Assembly (NCBI RefSeq): GCF_000428525.1
Contig: NZ_AUAC01000002.1
Span: 1,172,179 to 1,236,178 of the forward strand
Length of the DNA: 64,000 bases
Reading direction: 5' to 3'
From: Hellea balneolensis DSM 19091
GTDB lineage: Bacteria > Pseudomonadota > Alphaproteobacteria > Caulobacterales > Maricaulaceae
The notes below the pieces were generated by a model. The model did not search any database, had not been told where the DNA came from, and saw nothing but the letters and a program-made list of their open reading frames with translations. Within the stretch, counting starts at the first letter, position 1, and each line of letters starts with the position of its first letter. A program made the translations under genes and the position numbers. Shown here piece by piece: positions 55,363-63,955 of the stretch.

Positions 55363-56607
55363 ATGGCTATGATCATGAAGTCTGTTATTGCAGGAACCGT
55401 TATGTCTCTTATGGCCGGCGGAGTCGTCTATTTTGGCACAGAGGTCGAGGCTGCAAACTCCTATGAGACGCGTGTGGCCGCCGAGGAAACATGGTCTGAC
55501 ACAACCGCTGAAATAGCTGATGATGTTTTGGTTGGCGGCGAAGATGATCACCCGCACGACTCCACATCTGATAACATATCCGAAAGCTCAGCCGATATTC
55601 CAAGTGTCAAGACGCCCTCAGGCAAAACTATTTCCGCTAAAGCGCCAATGATATCACAATCTGCGACGAAGAAAGCTGAAGTCAAAGAGGAGCCCAAAAA
55701 AAACTGGCTCGATAAATATCTCAGAACTGAAAAGACCCAATCCGAGGACAGTGGTGAAACAAAGGCTGAAAAAAGTACGGCTTCGGACACGGCGTCATAT
55801 ATCATCGAAGATACAGATAACGCCTTGACAGAAACGCAAATTGAAGTGGCCGAAGCTGAGGGCTTTGAAGAGCGCGTCATGGAGACCGAGAATATTTGGG
55901 TCAAAGATGATACGGCGACCGGCGATGACAAAAAAATCATCATTGAAGAGATCGTCAAAAAGGACAATGCGATTTTCATAGGTGAGGGCCCTGATGGCGA
56001 GACGAAAAACGTCGAAGTCAAAATCATTCAAAATGAGGATGGTAAAACCAGAATTGAAACCGAAACCATTGATATGGGTGACGGAAAAATCATGAAAATC
56101 GTTAAAAAGACAGTTAAGTCAGAAACGAACCTTGATGAAACTGACAAAGACATGCGCATACGCGTCTTTACCTCCAAAGACGGCATGGGCGGTATGAGCT
56201 CTGAAGATATCAAAGAGCTAGGCATCACTGAGGATACCTCGGGTCACACGCTTTTGAAAAAAGCTAAAGCCAAGGATATTTCAGGCACGGTTAACATCGT
56301 CATGGCTGAAGCTGCGAAGATTGAAATGCCAGAGCTGCGCGATCGCGCTTATTTGGATATTGTCTCTTACGGCTTAGAGCATGGGGACTATAAAGTTGCC
56401 AGCCGCGCTATGACAGAGATCGAGCAAGTCGAATTACGCGACACAGCGCGTAACCGTATGGCCGTCGCGCATGCCAAGGACGGCAATGCTCAAGAGGCGT
56501 TCGGTATTTTAGACTCGCTAGAAGTCGATGCCCTGCGCGACGTCATGCGCTTGCAAGTCATTGAAGCGATGATAGCCCCGGATCAACTGCCCGAAGATAT
56601 GCAGTAG
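55363..56607 (+). CDS. Acidic exported protein of unknown function
   Basis: The 414-residue protein is not recognised. It starts with a hydrophobic segment (about residues 3-26) that could be a signal peptide or anchor. A very acidic, low-complexity region full of Glu, Asp, Lys and Thr follows (about 30-300), including repeated beta-like units such as NVEVKIIQNEDGKTRIETETI. The last 100 residues form a helical, TPR-like part (ISGTVNIVMAEAAKIEM, AHAKDGNAQEAFGILDSLE). The ATG at 55363 was chosen; a TTG nine bases earlier and an ATG six bases later are alternatives. It lies between pdhC and lpd. Confidence 0.75.
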   Translation: MAMIMKSVIAGTVMSLMAGGVVYFGTEVEAANSYETRVAAEETWSDTTAEIADDVLVGGEDDHPHDSTSDNISESSADIPSVKTPSGKTISAKAPMISQSATKKAEVKEEPKKNWLDKYLRTEKTQSEDSGETKAEKSTASDTASYIIEDTDNALTETQIEVAEAEGFEERVMETENIWVKDDTATGDDKKIIIEEIVKKDNAIFIGEGPDGETKNVEVKIIQNEDGKTRIETETIDMGDGKIMKIVKKTVKSETNLDETDKDMRIRVFTSKDGMGGMSSEDIKELGITEDTSGHTLLKKAKAKDISGTVNIVMAEAAKIEMPELRDRAYLDIVSYGLEHGDYKVASRAMTEIEQVELRDTARNRMAVAHAKDGNAQEAFGILDSLEVDALRDVMRLQVIEAMIAPDQLPEDMQ

Positions 56608-56612
56608 CTAAG

Positions 56613-56743
56613 GTCGTCATTCCGCGTCAGCGCGAAGCGCTAGCGGAACCCATAGCTGAATATCGTGTCTTAAGTAAAAGTTGCCTTTTGGCGACACACT
56701 CACGCATGGGTAGCGTCAACGCTTTGCGTTGTGTCGCTATGAC
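56613..56743. repeat. Composite palindromic element between genes upstream of lpd
   Basis: The outer ends GTCAT (56616-56620) and ATGAC (56739-56743) are reverse complements. Inside lie a nested hairpin TTCCGC/GCGGAA with AGCGC/GCGCT (56620-56648) and a perfect 8-bp pair GCGACACA/TGTGTCGC (56691-56737). The size is close to that of the two elements inside pdhB and pdhC, but the sequence family is different. Confidence 0.7.
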
Positions 56744-56845
56744 ATTATAATTAGCATAGCCTTCCTGCCAAAATAGCGGTTCAAAGCTGAGCTGAAATCT
56801 GTATAGATACGTAAGAATATTCTTTGCATCACGACAGGTTACTTC

Positions 56846-58237
56846 ATGTCCGAAACATCTTTTGACGTTATTGTAATTGGCTCCGGCCCTGGCGGTTATG
56901 TTACCGCTATTCGCGCCAGCCAATTAGGTTTTAAAACCGCGATTGTAGAAAAAGAGGATTTAGGCGGTGTTTGCCTGAACTGGGGCTGTATCCCAACCAA
57001 AGCCCTGCTCCGTTCGGCTGAAGTTTATCATAATATGCAACATGCAGCCGATTATGGCCTTTCGGCGTCTCCGCAATTTGACTTAAAGGCCATTGTCAAA
57101 CGCTCACGCAATATCGCCGGGCAACTCTCAGGCGGCATTAAACACTTAATGAAGAAGAACAAAGTTACTGTCATTGCAGGCTTTGCAACGTTGAAAGCCG
57201 GCAAGGACGCGCCAACCGTTAGTGTTCAAGACAAAGACTACACAGCGAAGCATGTTATCCTCGCCTCTGGCGCACGCGCACGGCAAATCCCGCAAGCAGG
57301 ATTAGAGGTGGATGGAAAGTTCATCTGGACAGCCCGCGAAGCCATGGTGCCAGACACGATGCCGAAAAAGCTCCTTGTCATTGGCTCCGGCGCAATCGGC
57401 ATGGAGTTCGCTTCATTTTACGACGCTTTTGGATCTGATGTCACGGTTGTAGAAATGGTAGACCGCATCCTTCCAGCCGAAGACGAAGAGATTTCCAAAA
57501 TGGCGCGCAAAGCTTTTGAAAAGCGCGGCGTCACAATTCGCACAGAAACGCAAGCCAGCGTTAAAACCCACGCCAAAGGCGTTACGGCTACGCTGACACA
57601 TAAAGGTAAATCCGAAACGGCTGAATTTGACCGCGTTATCCTCGCCATAGGGATTGTCGGCAATACTGAAGATATGGGCCTTGAAGCGCTCGGCGTAAAA
57701 ATCGACCGCACACATATCACCGTTGACGAGTATAGCTTTACCGGCGTTAATGGGCTTTATGCGATTGGTGATGTCACAACGCCGCCCTGGCTGGCGCATA
57801 AAGCCTCGCATGAAGGCATTATATGCATTGAAAAAATTGCGGGCGGTAATCCGCATCCACTCGATGCCAATGCCATTCCGGGGTGCACTTATTGTCATCC
57901 TCAAGTCGCAAGCGTGGGCTACACTGAAGCCCAGGCCAAAGAGGCCGGCTATGACATCAAAGTCGGGCGCTTCCCCTTTATCGGCAACGGCAAAGCCATT
58001 GCGCTAGGCGAGCCTGAAGGTTTGGTCAAAACGGTCTTTGATGCCAAAACAGGCGAGCTGCTAGGCGCGCATATGATCGGCGCAGAAGTCACGGAACTTA
58101 TTCAAGGCTATACTGTGGCGCAAAAGCTGGAAACGACAGAGCATGAGCTGATGGAGACGGTCTTCCCGCATCCAACCTTATCAGAAATGATGCATGAAGC
58201 GGTGCTGGATGCCTATGACCGCACCATTCATTTCTAG
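56846..58237 (+). CDS. lpd: Dihydrolipoamide dehydrogenase (E3), pyruvate dehydrogenase-linked
   Basis: The 463-residue flavoprotein reoxidises the dihydrolipoyl groups of PdhC and PdhB. Visible are the FAD loop GSGPGGY, the redox disulfide GGVCLNWGCIP (Cys43, Cys48), the NAD loop GSGAIGMEFASFY and the C-terminal catalytic His-Glu segment FPHPTLSEMMHEAV. Its place after pdhC marks it as the pyruvate dehydrogenase E3. A second E3-type gene lies at 60851 on the other strand. The acyltransferase gene converges on it 23 bases away. Confidence 0.96.
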   Translation: MSETSFDVIVIGSGPGGYVTAIRASQLGFKTAIVEKEDLGGVCLNWGCIPTKALLRSAEVYHNMQHAADYGLSASPQFDLKAIVKRSRNIAGQLSGGIKHLMKKNKVTVIAGFATLKAGKDAPTVSVQDKDYTAKHVILASGARARQIPQAGLEVDGKFIWTAREAMVPDTMPKKLLVIGSGAIGMEFASFYDAFGSDVTVVEMVDRILPAEDEEISKMARKAFEKRGVTIRTETQASVKTHAKGVTATLTHKGKSETAEFDRVILAIGIVGNTEDMGLEALGVKIDRTHITVDEYSFTGVNGLYAIGDVTTPPWLAHKASHEGIICIEKIAGGNPHPLDANAIPGCTYCHPQVASVGYTEAQAKEAGYDIKVGRFPFIGNGKAIALGEPEGLVKTVFDAKTGELLGAHMIGAEVTELIQGYTVAQKLETTEHELMETVFPHPTLSEMMHEAVLDAYDRTIHF

Positions 58238-58260
58238 GCTCTAAGGCTCAGACTTAAGAT

Positions 58261-59379
58261 TTACGAGCCAAGGCGTGGCATAGGCTTGGGTGATTTACGC
58301 CGCAGGCCGACCTTATTCATGAGGCTCTGCAGAAACTTCGCCATGGGGCCTTTCAGGCGCAATGTGGGCTTTTCAACGATATGCCATGAGGCTTGAGATA
58401 GACCCAAGGTAATCACATAGCCAATAATAATGAGGGGCCATACCGTTAGATCCGGGAAGAAATAATATAGGCTCTGCAATATGGCCCAATGGTAGATGTA
58501 AATTCCATATGAGACATCTGATAGCTTTTGTGTCCATTCAAGCTTTGGAGCTTTCATATAAGCTGCAATCATAACGCCCCAGGCCAACATAAGATTCATA
58601 AATATTTCCAGCACGGCAACATTATTTCGCGTGAGCCATGTCAGTCCAAGAAAGACGGGTATGAGCAATATATGGAATGAAATTTTCTCGCGGTAAGCAT
58701 AAAGCGCAGCGCCGAGACCATAAGCGATCCCAAAACGCCCAAGACTTTCGACTGTGGCAGGAAGTTTTTCAAAAATTCCAAAATGTTTTCCTATCACCCA
58801 AGCCAAGCAAGGCAGGACAAATTGCGCTGCAATCATCCATTTATGACGCAAGCCACCGATTAAGAATAACAGCCATGTCCCGATATAGGCCAAAAATTCA
58901 TAACGAAGTGTCCATAAGGCGCCAGATCCTATTTGCTCTGAATTTGTTGAGAAAATTCCGGGCATATTCATATCTGTGTCAATAAATGTCAGAACTTTCA
59001 AAGGCTGCAAATACCAATCAGGTGATGAAAAGAACTCTTTAAGAGGAAGATTGGTCACGAAAGGCCCGATAATTAGCATCAAAAACAGCATGTGAACGAT
59101 GAGTGCCGGATAAATTCGAAGCCCTCGCGCGGATATAAAACTCGCACTATCTCCTCGAAAGAGCATGGATTTCGTTACCAAAAAGCCCGAAGCAATGAAG
59201 AACATATTCACCGCAATATAGCTAAAAGTGTAATGATAAAACACGTGAGGCTCATGTTCCGTACCGCCTAAAGCGATGACATAAGCATGTCCAATCACGA
59301 CCAAAGACGCGAATATCAGCCGGAGCGGCGTGAAAAAATTATCGTGTCCGTCACGAATTTTTACGGCGTTGAACATCAT
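58261..59379 (-). CDS. Membrane acyltransferase (acyltransferase 3/OafA family)
   Basis: The 372-residue protein has about ten hydrophobic segments and the family start TPLRLIFASLVVIGHAYVI, with the conserved Arg and His near the first helix. SYGIYIYHWAILQSL near the C-terminal end is another hallmark. Such enzymes transfer acetyl or other acyl groups to sugars of O-antigen, peptidoglycan or other envelope glycans. It converges on lpd and has its own promoter region of about 100 bases before the next gene. The acceptor is unknown. Confidence 0.9.
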   Translation of the reverse strand: MMFNAVKIRDGHDNFFTPLRLIFASLVVIGHAYVIALGGTEHEPHVFYHYTFSYIAVNMFFIASGFLVTKSMLFRGDSASFISARGLRIYPALIVHMLFLMLIIGPFVTNLPLKEFFSSPDWYLQPLKVLTFIDTDMNMPGIFSTNSEQIGSGALWTLRYEFLAYIGTWLLFLIGGLRHKWMIAAQFVLPCLAWVIGKHFGIFEKLPATVESLGRFGIAYGLGAALYAYREKISFHILLIPVFLGLTWLTRNNVAVLEIFMNLMLAWGVMIAAYMKAPKLEWTQKLSDVSYGIYIYHWAILQSLYYFFPDLTVWPLIIIGYVITLGLSQASWHIVEKPTLRLKGPMAKFLQSLMNKVGLRRKSPKPMPRLGS

Positions 59380-59478
59380 ATTCCCCTTATTCAGCCAATA
59401 TTCTTAGCTGGTAGGGGTTAAAATAAGCGAAATATGAACCGGCTTTTTTTTCGGCTCCTAAATCTCGGCTAAAAAGAC

Positions 59479-60753
59479 TTACGGCGCAGTGTCTTTGGTC
59501 TGCTCATAAGCCAAAGCGCGGAAGTCGTCATGAATCTGTGGGTCTTCAGCACTAAAGAATTGCAGCATGATAATGCCAAAGGCGTTATTGGGGCGATCAA
59601 CATAAAAGACTGTTCGCGCAGCGCCGCTCCATCCCCATTGCCCTTTAGCTTTACCGCTTTTGGCCAACTTCTCGGGCGTATCGGCGATTTCTATTGAACC
59701 GCCATAACCAAATCCAGACATTTGCGCCGGACCTATCCACGGCAGTAAATAAGGCTTATCTTGCCCCATATGGTCCTGCATCATCAGCTCGACTGTCGCC
59801 TCATCCAAAACACGGTGACCGTTATAGACGCCGCCCTCGAGCATCATTTGCGCAAACCGAGCATAATCGCCCAATGTGGAGACCAGACCGCCGCCCCCGC
59901 TTTGGAACTTATTATCGGGATTTAAATAAGGGCTTGTCTGGCCATCTTCAGCCAAAGCAAACGAGCCATCTTCCGCAATAAAATAATTAGACACGAAATG
60001 GGCTTTCTGGTCTGGCCTTACGCCAAATCCGGTCTCGTTCATACCTAGCGGAGAGAAGATTCGAGCCTCCATAATCTCGCCCAAGGTCTTGCCTTCAATC
60101 ACTTCTGCAATGCGGCCCAGCACATCAATTGAATAGCTATAATACCACGCCTCTCCGGGCTGGAACATAAGGGGCAGCTGAGACAACTTGGTCATTTTTG
60201 TTTCAAGGGTTTCTTCTGGTGTGAACAATCCCGCCTTTTCATAAGCGGCCGCAACCGGGTTTACGGGTCCAAAAATACCGTAGCCCAGACCTGAACGGTG
60301 CAGCAGAAGATCTTCAATCGTTATAGGCCGCGCTTGGGGTTCAAAGGAGGGCGTTCCGTCCTCGCCCATTTTAGCGATCTGCATATTTCCAAGCTCTGGA
60401 ATATATTCAGAGACCGGGTCAGAGAGCTTTAACTTCCCCTCTTCCTGCAAATCCATAATAACGACGGACGTAACGGGTTTCGTCATGGAATATATGCGCC
60501 ATACCGTATCGAGTGTGACAGGCGTTTTACGTTCCCGGTCCCTCAGGCCAAATGTACCTGTGTATACCGTTTGGCCCTCATTAAAGACTAGCGCAGATGT
60601 CCCAATAACGTCTCCATTTTCTACCGCCGTGCTGAGCAATGTATCCATCGCGGCCTTGTCAAATTTTGGCATAGGCTTAGGCTCCGGCGTGGGTGATGTG
60701 GCGGCTGAACAGCCCATAAGCAGCATGGCCGAAAGTGTGAGTGCGAATTTCAT
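59479..60753 (-). CDS. Serine hydrolase, beta-lactamase class C/esterase family lipoprotein
   Basis: The 424-residue protein carries a lipoprotein signal (lipobox LMGC) and the class C fold: SMTK catalytic Ser-x-x-Lys in WRIYSMTKPVTSV, a Tyr-Ser-Tyr segment (WYYSYSIDVLG) at the place of the YxN motif, and WGWSGAARTVFYVD toward the end. Many such proteins are esterases or peptidases rather than true beta-lactamases, and the missing clear KTG-type box favours that. It probably works in the periplasm. It follows lpd2 on the same strand, with a terminator hairpin between. Confidence 0.88.
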   Translation of the reverse strand: MKFALTLSAMLLMGCSAATSPTPEPKPMPKFDKAAMDTLLSTAVENGDVIGTSALVFNEGQTVYTGTFGLRDRERKTPVTLDTVWRIYSMTKPVTSVVIMDLQEEGKLKLSDPVSEYIPELGNMQIAKMGEDGTPSFEPQARPITIEDLLLHRSGLGYGIFGPVNPVAAAYEKAGLFTPEETLETKMTKLSQLPLMFQPGEAWYYSYSIDVLGRIAEVIEGKTLGEIMEARIFSPLGMNETGFGVRPDQKAHFVSNYFIAEDGSFALAEDGQTSPYLNPDNKFQSGGGGLVSTLGDYARFAQMMLEGGVYNGHRVLDEATVELMMQDHMGQDKPYLLPWIGPAQMSGFGYGGSIEIADTPEKLAKSGKAKGQWGWSGAARTVFYVDRPNNAFGIIMLQFFSAEDPQIHDDFRALAYEQTKDTAP

Positions 60754-60789
60754 GATATCCCCGATCTTTTTTCAAAGGTTAGCATGAAA

Positions 60790-60826
60790 CAATAAAGCCG
60801 CCAAAGCACATTTGTGCATGGCGGCT
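60790..60826 (-). terminator. Terminator after the second dihydrolipoamide dehydrogenase gene
   Basis: AGCCGCC (60796-60802) and GGCGGCT (60820-60826) pair over 7 bp, and GCACA/TGTGC (60806-60817) extends the stem inside. On the minus strand a T-rich run follows. It lies 25 bases after the stop of the gene at 60851. Confidence 0.7.
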
Positions 60827-60850
60827 TATGATTTTGTTACTGGCAAAACC

Positions 60851-62236
60851 TTAGCTTTGCATTGTCCATCCCTCGACATCCATAGCCGCTTGGCGAACCG
60901 CTTCGGTGATTGTCGGATGAGCATGGCAAGTTCTGGCGATATCCTCTGAAGCGGCCTTAAATTCCATCGCCAATGTAACTTCGGCAATCAAGTCACCAAC
61001 ATGCGCGCCAATCATATGCGCGCCAAGGATTTCATCTGTTTCTTCATGCGCCAAGATTTTAACAAAACCGTCTGTTTGATGATTGGCACGTGCCCGTCCA
61101 TTGGCAGTGAAAGAAAACTTACCCTTTTTAAATGGAATACCAGCCTCTTTCAGCTCTTCTTCAGTCTTTCCAACACTGGCGATCTCCGGATAGGTGTAAA
61201 CCACGCCCGGAATCGCATCGTAATTCACATGGCCTGCTTTACCTGCAATAATTTCTGCGGCAGCTACGCCTTCATCTTCAGCTTTATGGGCAAGCATTGG
61301 TCCATGGGTGCAATCCCCAACCGCATAAATTCCAGAAATATTTGTTTTAAAGTGATCCGTCAAAACAAAGCCGCGCTTATCTGTCTCGACACCCACTGCT
61401 TCAAGGCCTAATCCCGCAGTATAAGGACGGCGTCCAATACAAACCAGTACAACATCCGTTTCGATATCTTTTTCTTTACCGCCAGCACTTGCCTCAGTTT
61501 TTACAGTTAAGCTCTTTCCGGATTTCTCGACGCCGGTGACTTTACGGCCAAGTTCAAATTTCATTTTTTGTTTCTTGAAAACCCGCAGCGCTTGCTTCTG
61601 CACTTCACCGTCCATGCCCGGCATAATGTGATCCAGATATTCTATAACAGTTACGTCTGAGCCCAACCGCCTCCAAACAGAGCCCAATTCAAGACCAATA
61701 ACCCCGCCGCCAATAACGCACATTTTCTTCGGAACAGAGGAAAGCTCAAGGGCGCCTGTTGATGAGACAATCGTCTTCTCATTGATCTCAACATTCGGAA
61801 GTGTTGCAACTTCTGAGCCCGTTGCGATAACAATGTTTTTTGTGGTTAGTTTTTTGCCATCAACATCAACAGTGGTCGCGTCAATAATCTTACCGAAGCC
61901 TTGCATATGTTCGACTTTGTTCTTTTTGAATAAAAACTCAACGCCCGATGTAAGACCGCTGACTGTTTTGTCTTTGGCCGCCATCATCTTTTTTAGATCA
62001 AAACCAACCTCACCTGTTAGGCCCATGCCTTCAAAGTCTTTTTGTGAGGTTTCAAGCATCTCAGTGGCATGAAGCAGGGCTTTGGAAGGGATGCAGCCAA
62101 CATTCAAACATGTCCCGCCCAATTTTGTATGAGTCTCTACACACAGAACTTTTAGCCCCAATTGGCCGCACCTAATGGCGCAATTATAGCCGCCTGGGCC
62201 GCCGCCAATAATAATGACATCATAATTGTCTGACAT
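60851..62236 (-). CDS. lpdA: Dihydrolipoamide dehydrogenase, second copy
   Basis: The 461-residue flavoprotein has [11 protein letters not shown], the redox disulfide [20 protein letters not shown] (Cys43, Cys48), the NAD loop [17 protein letters not shown] and the His-Glu segment [15 protein letters not shown]. It differs clearly from the lpd at 56846 and resembles the E3 usually encoded with the 2-oxoglutarate dehydrogenase genes ([10 protein letters not shown] type). No sucA or sucB is visible in this window; they may lie beyond, or the link may be broken. It is transcribed away from the small membrane protein and IS110 region. Confidence 0.94.
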   Translation of the reverse strand: MSDNYDVIIIGGGPGGYNCAIRCGQLGLKVLCVETHTKLGGTCLNVGCIPSKALLHATEMLETSQKDFEGMGLTGEVGFDLKKMMAAKDKTVSGLTSGVEFLFKKNKVEHMQGFGKIIDATTVDVDGKKLTTKNIVIATGSEVATLPNVEINEKTIVSSTGALELSSVPKKMCVIGGGVIGLELGSVWRRLGSDVTVIEYLDHIMPGMDGEVQKQALRVFKKQKMKFELGRKVTGVEKSGKSLTVKTEASAGGKEKDIETDVVLVCIGRRPYTAGLGLEAVGVETDKRGFVLTDHFKTNISGIYAVGDCTHGPMLAHKAEDEGVAAAEIIAGKAGHVNYDAIPGVVYTYPEIASVGKTEEELKEAGIPFKKGKFSFTANGRARANHQTDGFVKILAHEETDEILGAHMIGAHVGDLIAEVTLAMEFKAASEDIARTCHAHPTITEAVRQAAMDVEGWTMQS

Positions 62237-62301
62237 GAAAAACTCCGCATCTGCTTAGTGAGCATCTCACTTACGCGCGGCGCGATTTAAGGTCAACAGC
62301 C

Positions 62302-62589
62302 CTAACGTATAATGCCTCTGGAGAGCATTTTACGTGCAAACCAAATGATGAAAATGCACATAAACCAGATGAAAATCATAAAGCCATAATCACCGTCGCC
62401 CATCACAGCTTTGAAACGCGTATCAAAAATGGAGGGAATAAATCCAATAACTGCACCCAAAAATGAGGCATAGAAAAATGGTAAACAGAGCTTTTTGCGC
62501 AGGATTAGCCGGAGTAATCGCTCTGCCTTCCGAAACCTCACCCCCAATTTTACCAAACGGCCTTGATAGTCCACATTCTCCTTTTTCAA
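62302..62589 (-). CDS. Small two-helix membrane protein, start uncertain
   Basis: The frame encodes up to 95 residues with a basic N-terminal part (LVKLGVRFRKAERLLRLILRKKL) and two membrane helices (CLPFFYASFLGAVIGFIP and FMIFIWFMCIFIIWFA). It begins at a TTG that overlaps the CTCCTTT/AAAGGAG palindrome next to the IS110 transposase. The true start may lie further in, or the 5' end may have been replaced by the insertion. I do not recognise a family. The strong hydrophobic pattern favours a real, possibly truncated gene. Confidence 0.5.
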   Translation of the reverse strand: MKKENVDYQGRLVKLGVRFRKAERLLRLILRKKLCLPFFYASFLGAVIGFIPSIFDTRFKAVMGDGDYGFMIFIWFMCIFIIWFARKMLSRGIIR

Positions 62590-62602
62590 AGGAGGGTGAG
62601 TA

Positions 62603-63631
62603 ATGGATTATTTTGTCGGATTAGATGTTGGTGTTGAAGACACGGCATTATGTGTTGTCGATGTTGACGGAACGGTCTTGCTTCAAACGGAAGTGCCGAC
62701 CGACCCGCAAGTGATAGCAAATAGTCTTAAACCTTACCGCAGAACGCTGCGCCGTGCAGGGCACGAGGCGGGGGCTTTGTCCCCTTGGCTGCAGTCCGAA
62801 TTACTCGCCCTTGGCTTGCCTGTGATCTGTGTTGAGGCGCGTCATGCGCGGGCGGCGATGTCGGCGCAGCGCAATAAAACGGATGCGGCGGATGCTTTGG
62901 GTCTGGCCCATATTATGCGTACGGGTTGGTTTAAACGGGCGCATATGAAGGCGGAAGGCACATACCGTCTGCGGCTACTTTTGACTCACCGCCGCAACCT
63001 CAAACGTAAGTTCCTCGATATTGAAAACGCCATCCGGCACTCGCTCAAGGCGTTTGGCATCCGTATAAAGGGGACAGGCCGTGCGGGCTTTGACAAGCGC
63101 ATTCGCGAGTTGACAGATGATGAGCCCTTTACGCGCGACCTCATCGGCACGATGCTGGATGCGCGCGCCGGGCTTTGGGAGCAGTTCAAAAAACTGGACA
63201 CGCAAGTGGTCAAGATCACGCGCGAGACGGAGCTAACGCGCCGTTTTATGGAGATACCCGGCGTCGGGCCTGTGACGGCTTTGTCCTTTATGGCGGGGGT
63301 GGATGACCCGGCCCGGTTCAAACGCTCACGCGATGTCGGGGCCTATTTTGGCCTGACGACAAAATGTTGGCAGTCCGGGAGTTCAATAGACATTAAAGGC
63401 CGCATCTCAAAGGCAGGCGATAGTGATGTCCGCAGGGCGCTGTATACGGCGGCAAGCGCCATGCTGTCGCGTTATAAGGGCCGCTTGGCGCTCAAGAACT
63501 GGGGCTTATCGATTGAAAAAAGACGCGGGCATAAGAAAGCCCTTGTTGCTGTGGCGCGTAAGCTGGCGGTTATCATGCATGCGATGTGGCGGGACGGAAC
63601 CTTCTTTGATGACCCGTTGATGGTGACATAA
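62603..63631 (+). CDS. IS110 family transposase
   Basis: The 342-residue recombinase has the N-terminal DEDD (RuvC-like) domain with GLDVGVEDTALCVVDVDG and NKTDAADALGLAHIMRTG, a coiled middle part, and the C-terminal Transposase_20 domain with IPGVGPVTALSFMAGVDDP, AYFGLTTKCWQSG and ISKAGDSDVRRALY, which holds the catalytic Ser region. GGAGG precedes the ATG. The short 5' side and long 3' non-coding side suggest the IS1111-type arrangement, in which a guide (bridge) RNA lies after the gene. The gene is intact. Confidence 0.94.
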   Translation: MDYFVGLDVGVEDTALCVVDVDGTVLLQTEVPTDPQVIANSLKPYRRTLRRAGHEAGALSPWLQSELLALGLPVICVEARHARAAMSAQRNKTDAADALGLAHIMRTGWFKRAHMKAEGTYRLRLLLTHRRNLKRKFLDIENAIRHSLKAFGIRIKGTGRAGFDKRIRELTDDEPFTRDLIGTMLDARAGLWEQFKKLDTQVVKITRETELTRRFMEIPGVGPVTALSFMAGVDDPARFKRSRDVGAYFGLTTKCWQSGSSIDIKGRISKAGDSDVRRALYTAASAMLSRYKGRLALKNWGLSIEKRRGHKKALVAVARKLAVIMHAMWRDGTFFDDPLMVT

Positions 63632-63950
63632 AGGAGACGCATTGAAAGAAACAACTGACTTAAATGATTTTGTGAGACACCGCGAAAGCGGATGTGAGGA
63701 GATGGTGTAGACTTTGAATTATGGGAAGCCCGATATCTTGCTTGTGAGCATGCCGCTTGGCATGGACCACGACGTTTAGCCTGTACTGTTGCCCCATTTA
63801 ACCGAAGCCGGATTGCACCCTTGCGGAGAGACACAGCGCCGAAAGACGAGCGCTTTGGCCGCCGGGAAGTGCGCAGGAGAGCACGGCGCACCTGATCTTC
63901 AAAGAAGAGCTGACAAATTAATTAGATACATCTACGAGAAACACAGGAGA
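63632..63950 (+). ncRNA. Candidate IS110/IS1111 guide RNA region, 3' of the transposase
   Basis: No convincing protein gene is present here. Four hairpins are visible: CCGC/GCGG (63680-63691) with a GAAA loop, CATGCC/GGCATG (63749-63764), AGCGC/GCGCT (63835-63854) and GTGCGC/GCGCAC (63869-63891). IS110-family recombinases use a structured non-coding RNA from a non-coding end of the element. The position and stem density fit, but loops pairing with target and donor cannot be checked here. Confidence 0.4.
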
Positions 63951-63955
63951 TACCG

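Larger units (their letters stand above)
62590..63950 (+). mobile_element. IS110-family insertion sequence (approximate limits)
   Basis: The limits are estimates, because IS110 elements lack classical terminal inverted repeats. The left limit is set near 62590, where the gene for the small membrane protein breaks off, and the right limit near 63950, before a new ribosome-site-like sequence. The transposase gene is complete, so the element may be active. Confidence 0.55.

Noticed and set aside
55548..56027. 159-codon minus-strand frame opposite the acidic protein gene
   Set aside because: Its Ser/Leu-rich protein is the expected complement of Glu/Asp/Lys codons; no start context.
59400..59470. 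Terminator-like GGC-T8-GGC sequence after the serine hydrolase gene
   Set aside because: The flanking GC blocks are direct, not inverted, repeats on both strands, so no stem forms.
63472..63891. 139-codon minus-strand frame over the end of the IS110 transposase
   Set aside because: Arg- and Ser-rich composition typical of an antisense frame; overlaps an intact transposase and the hairpin region.
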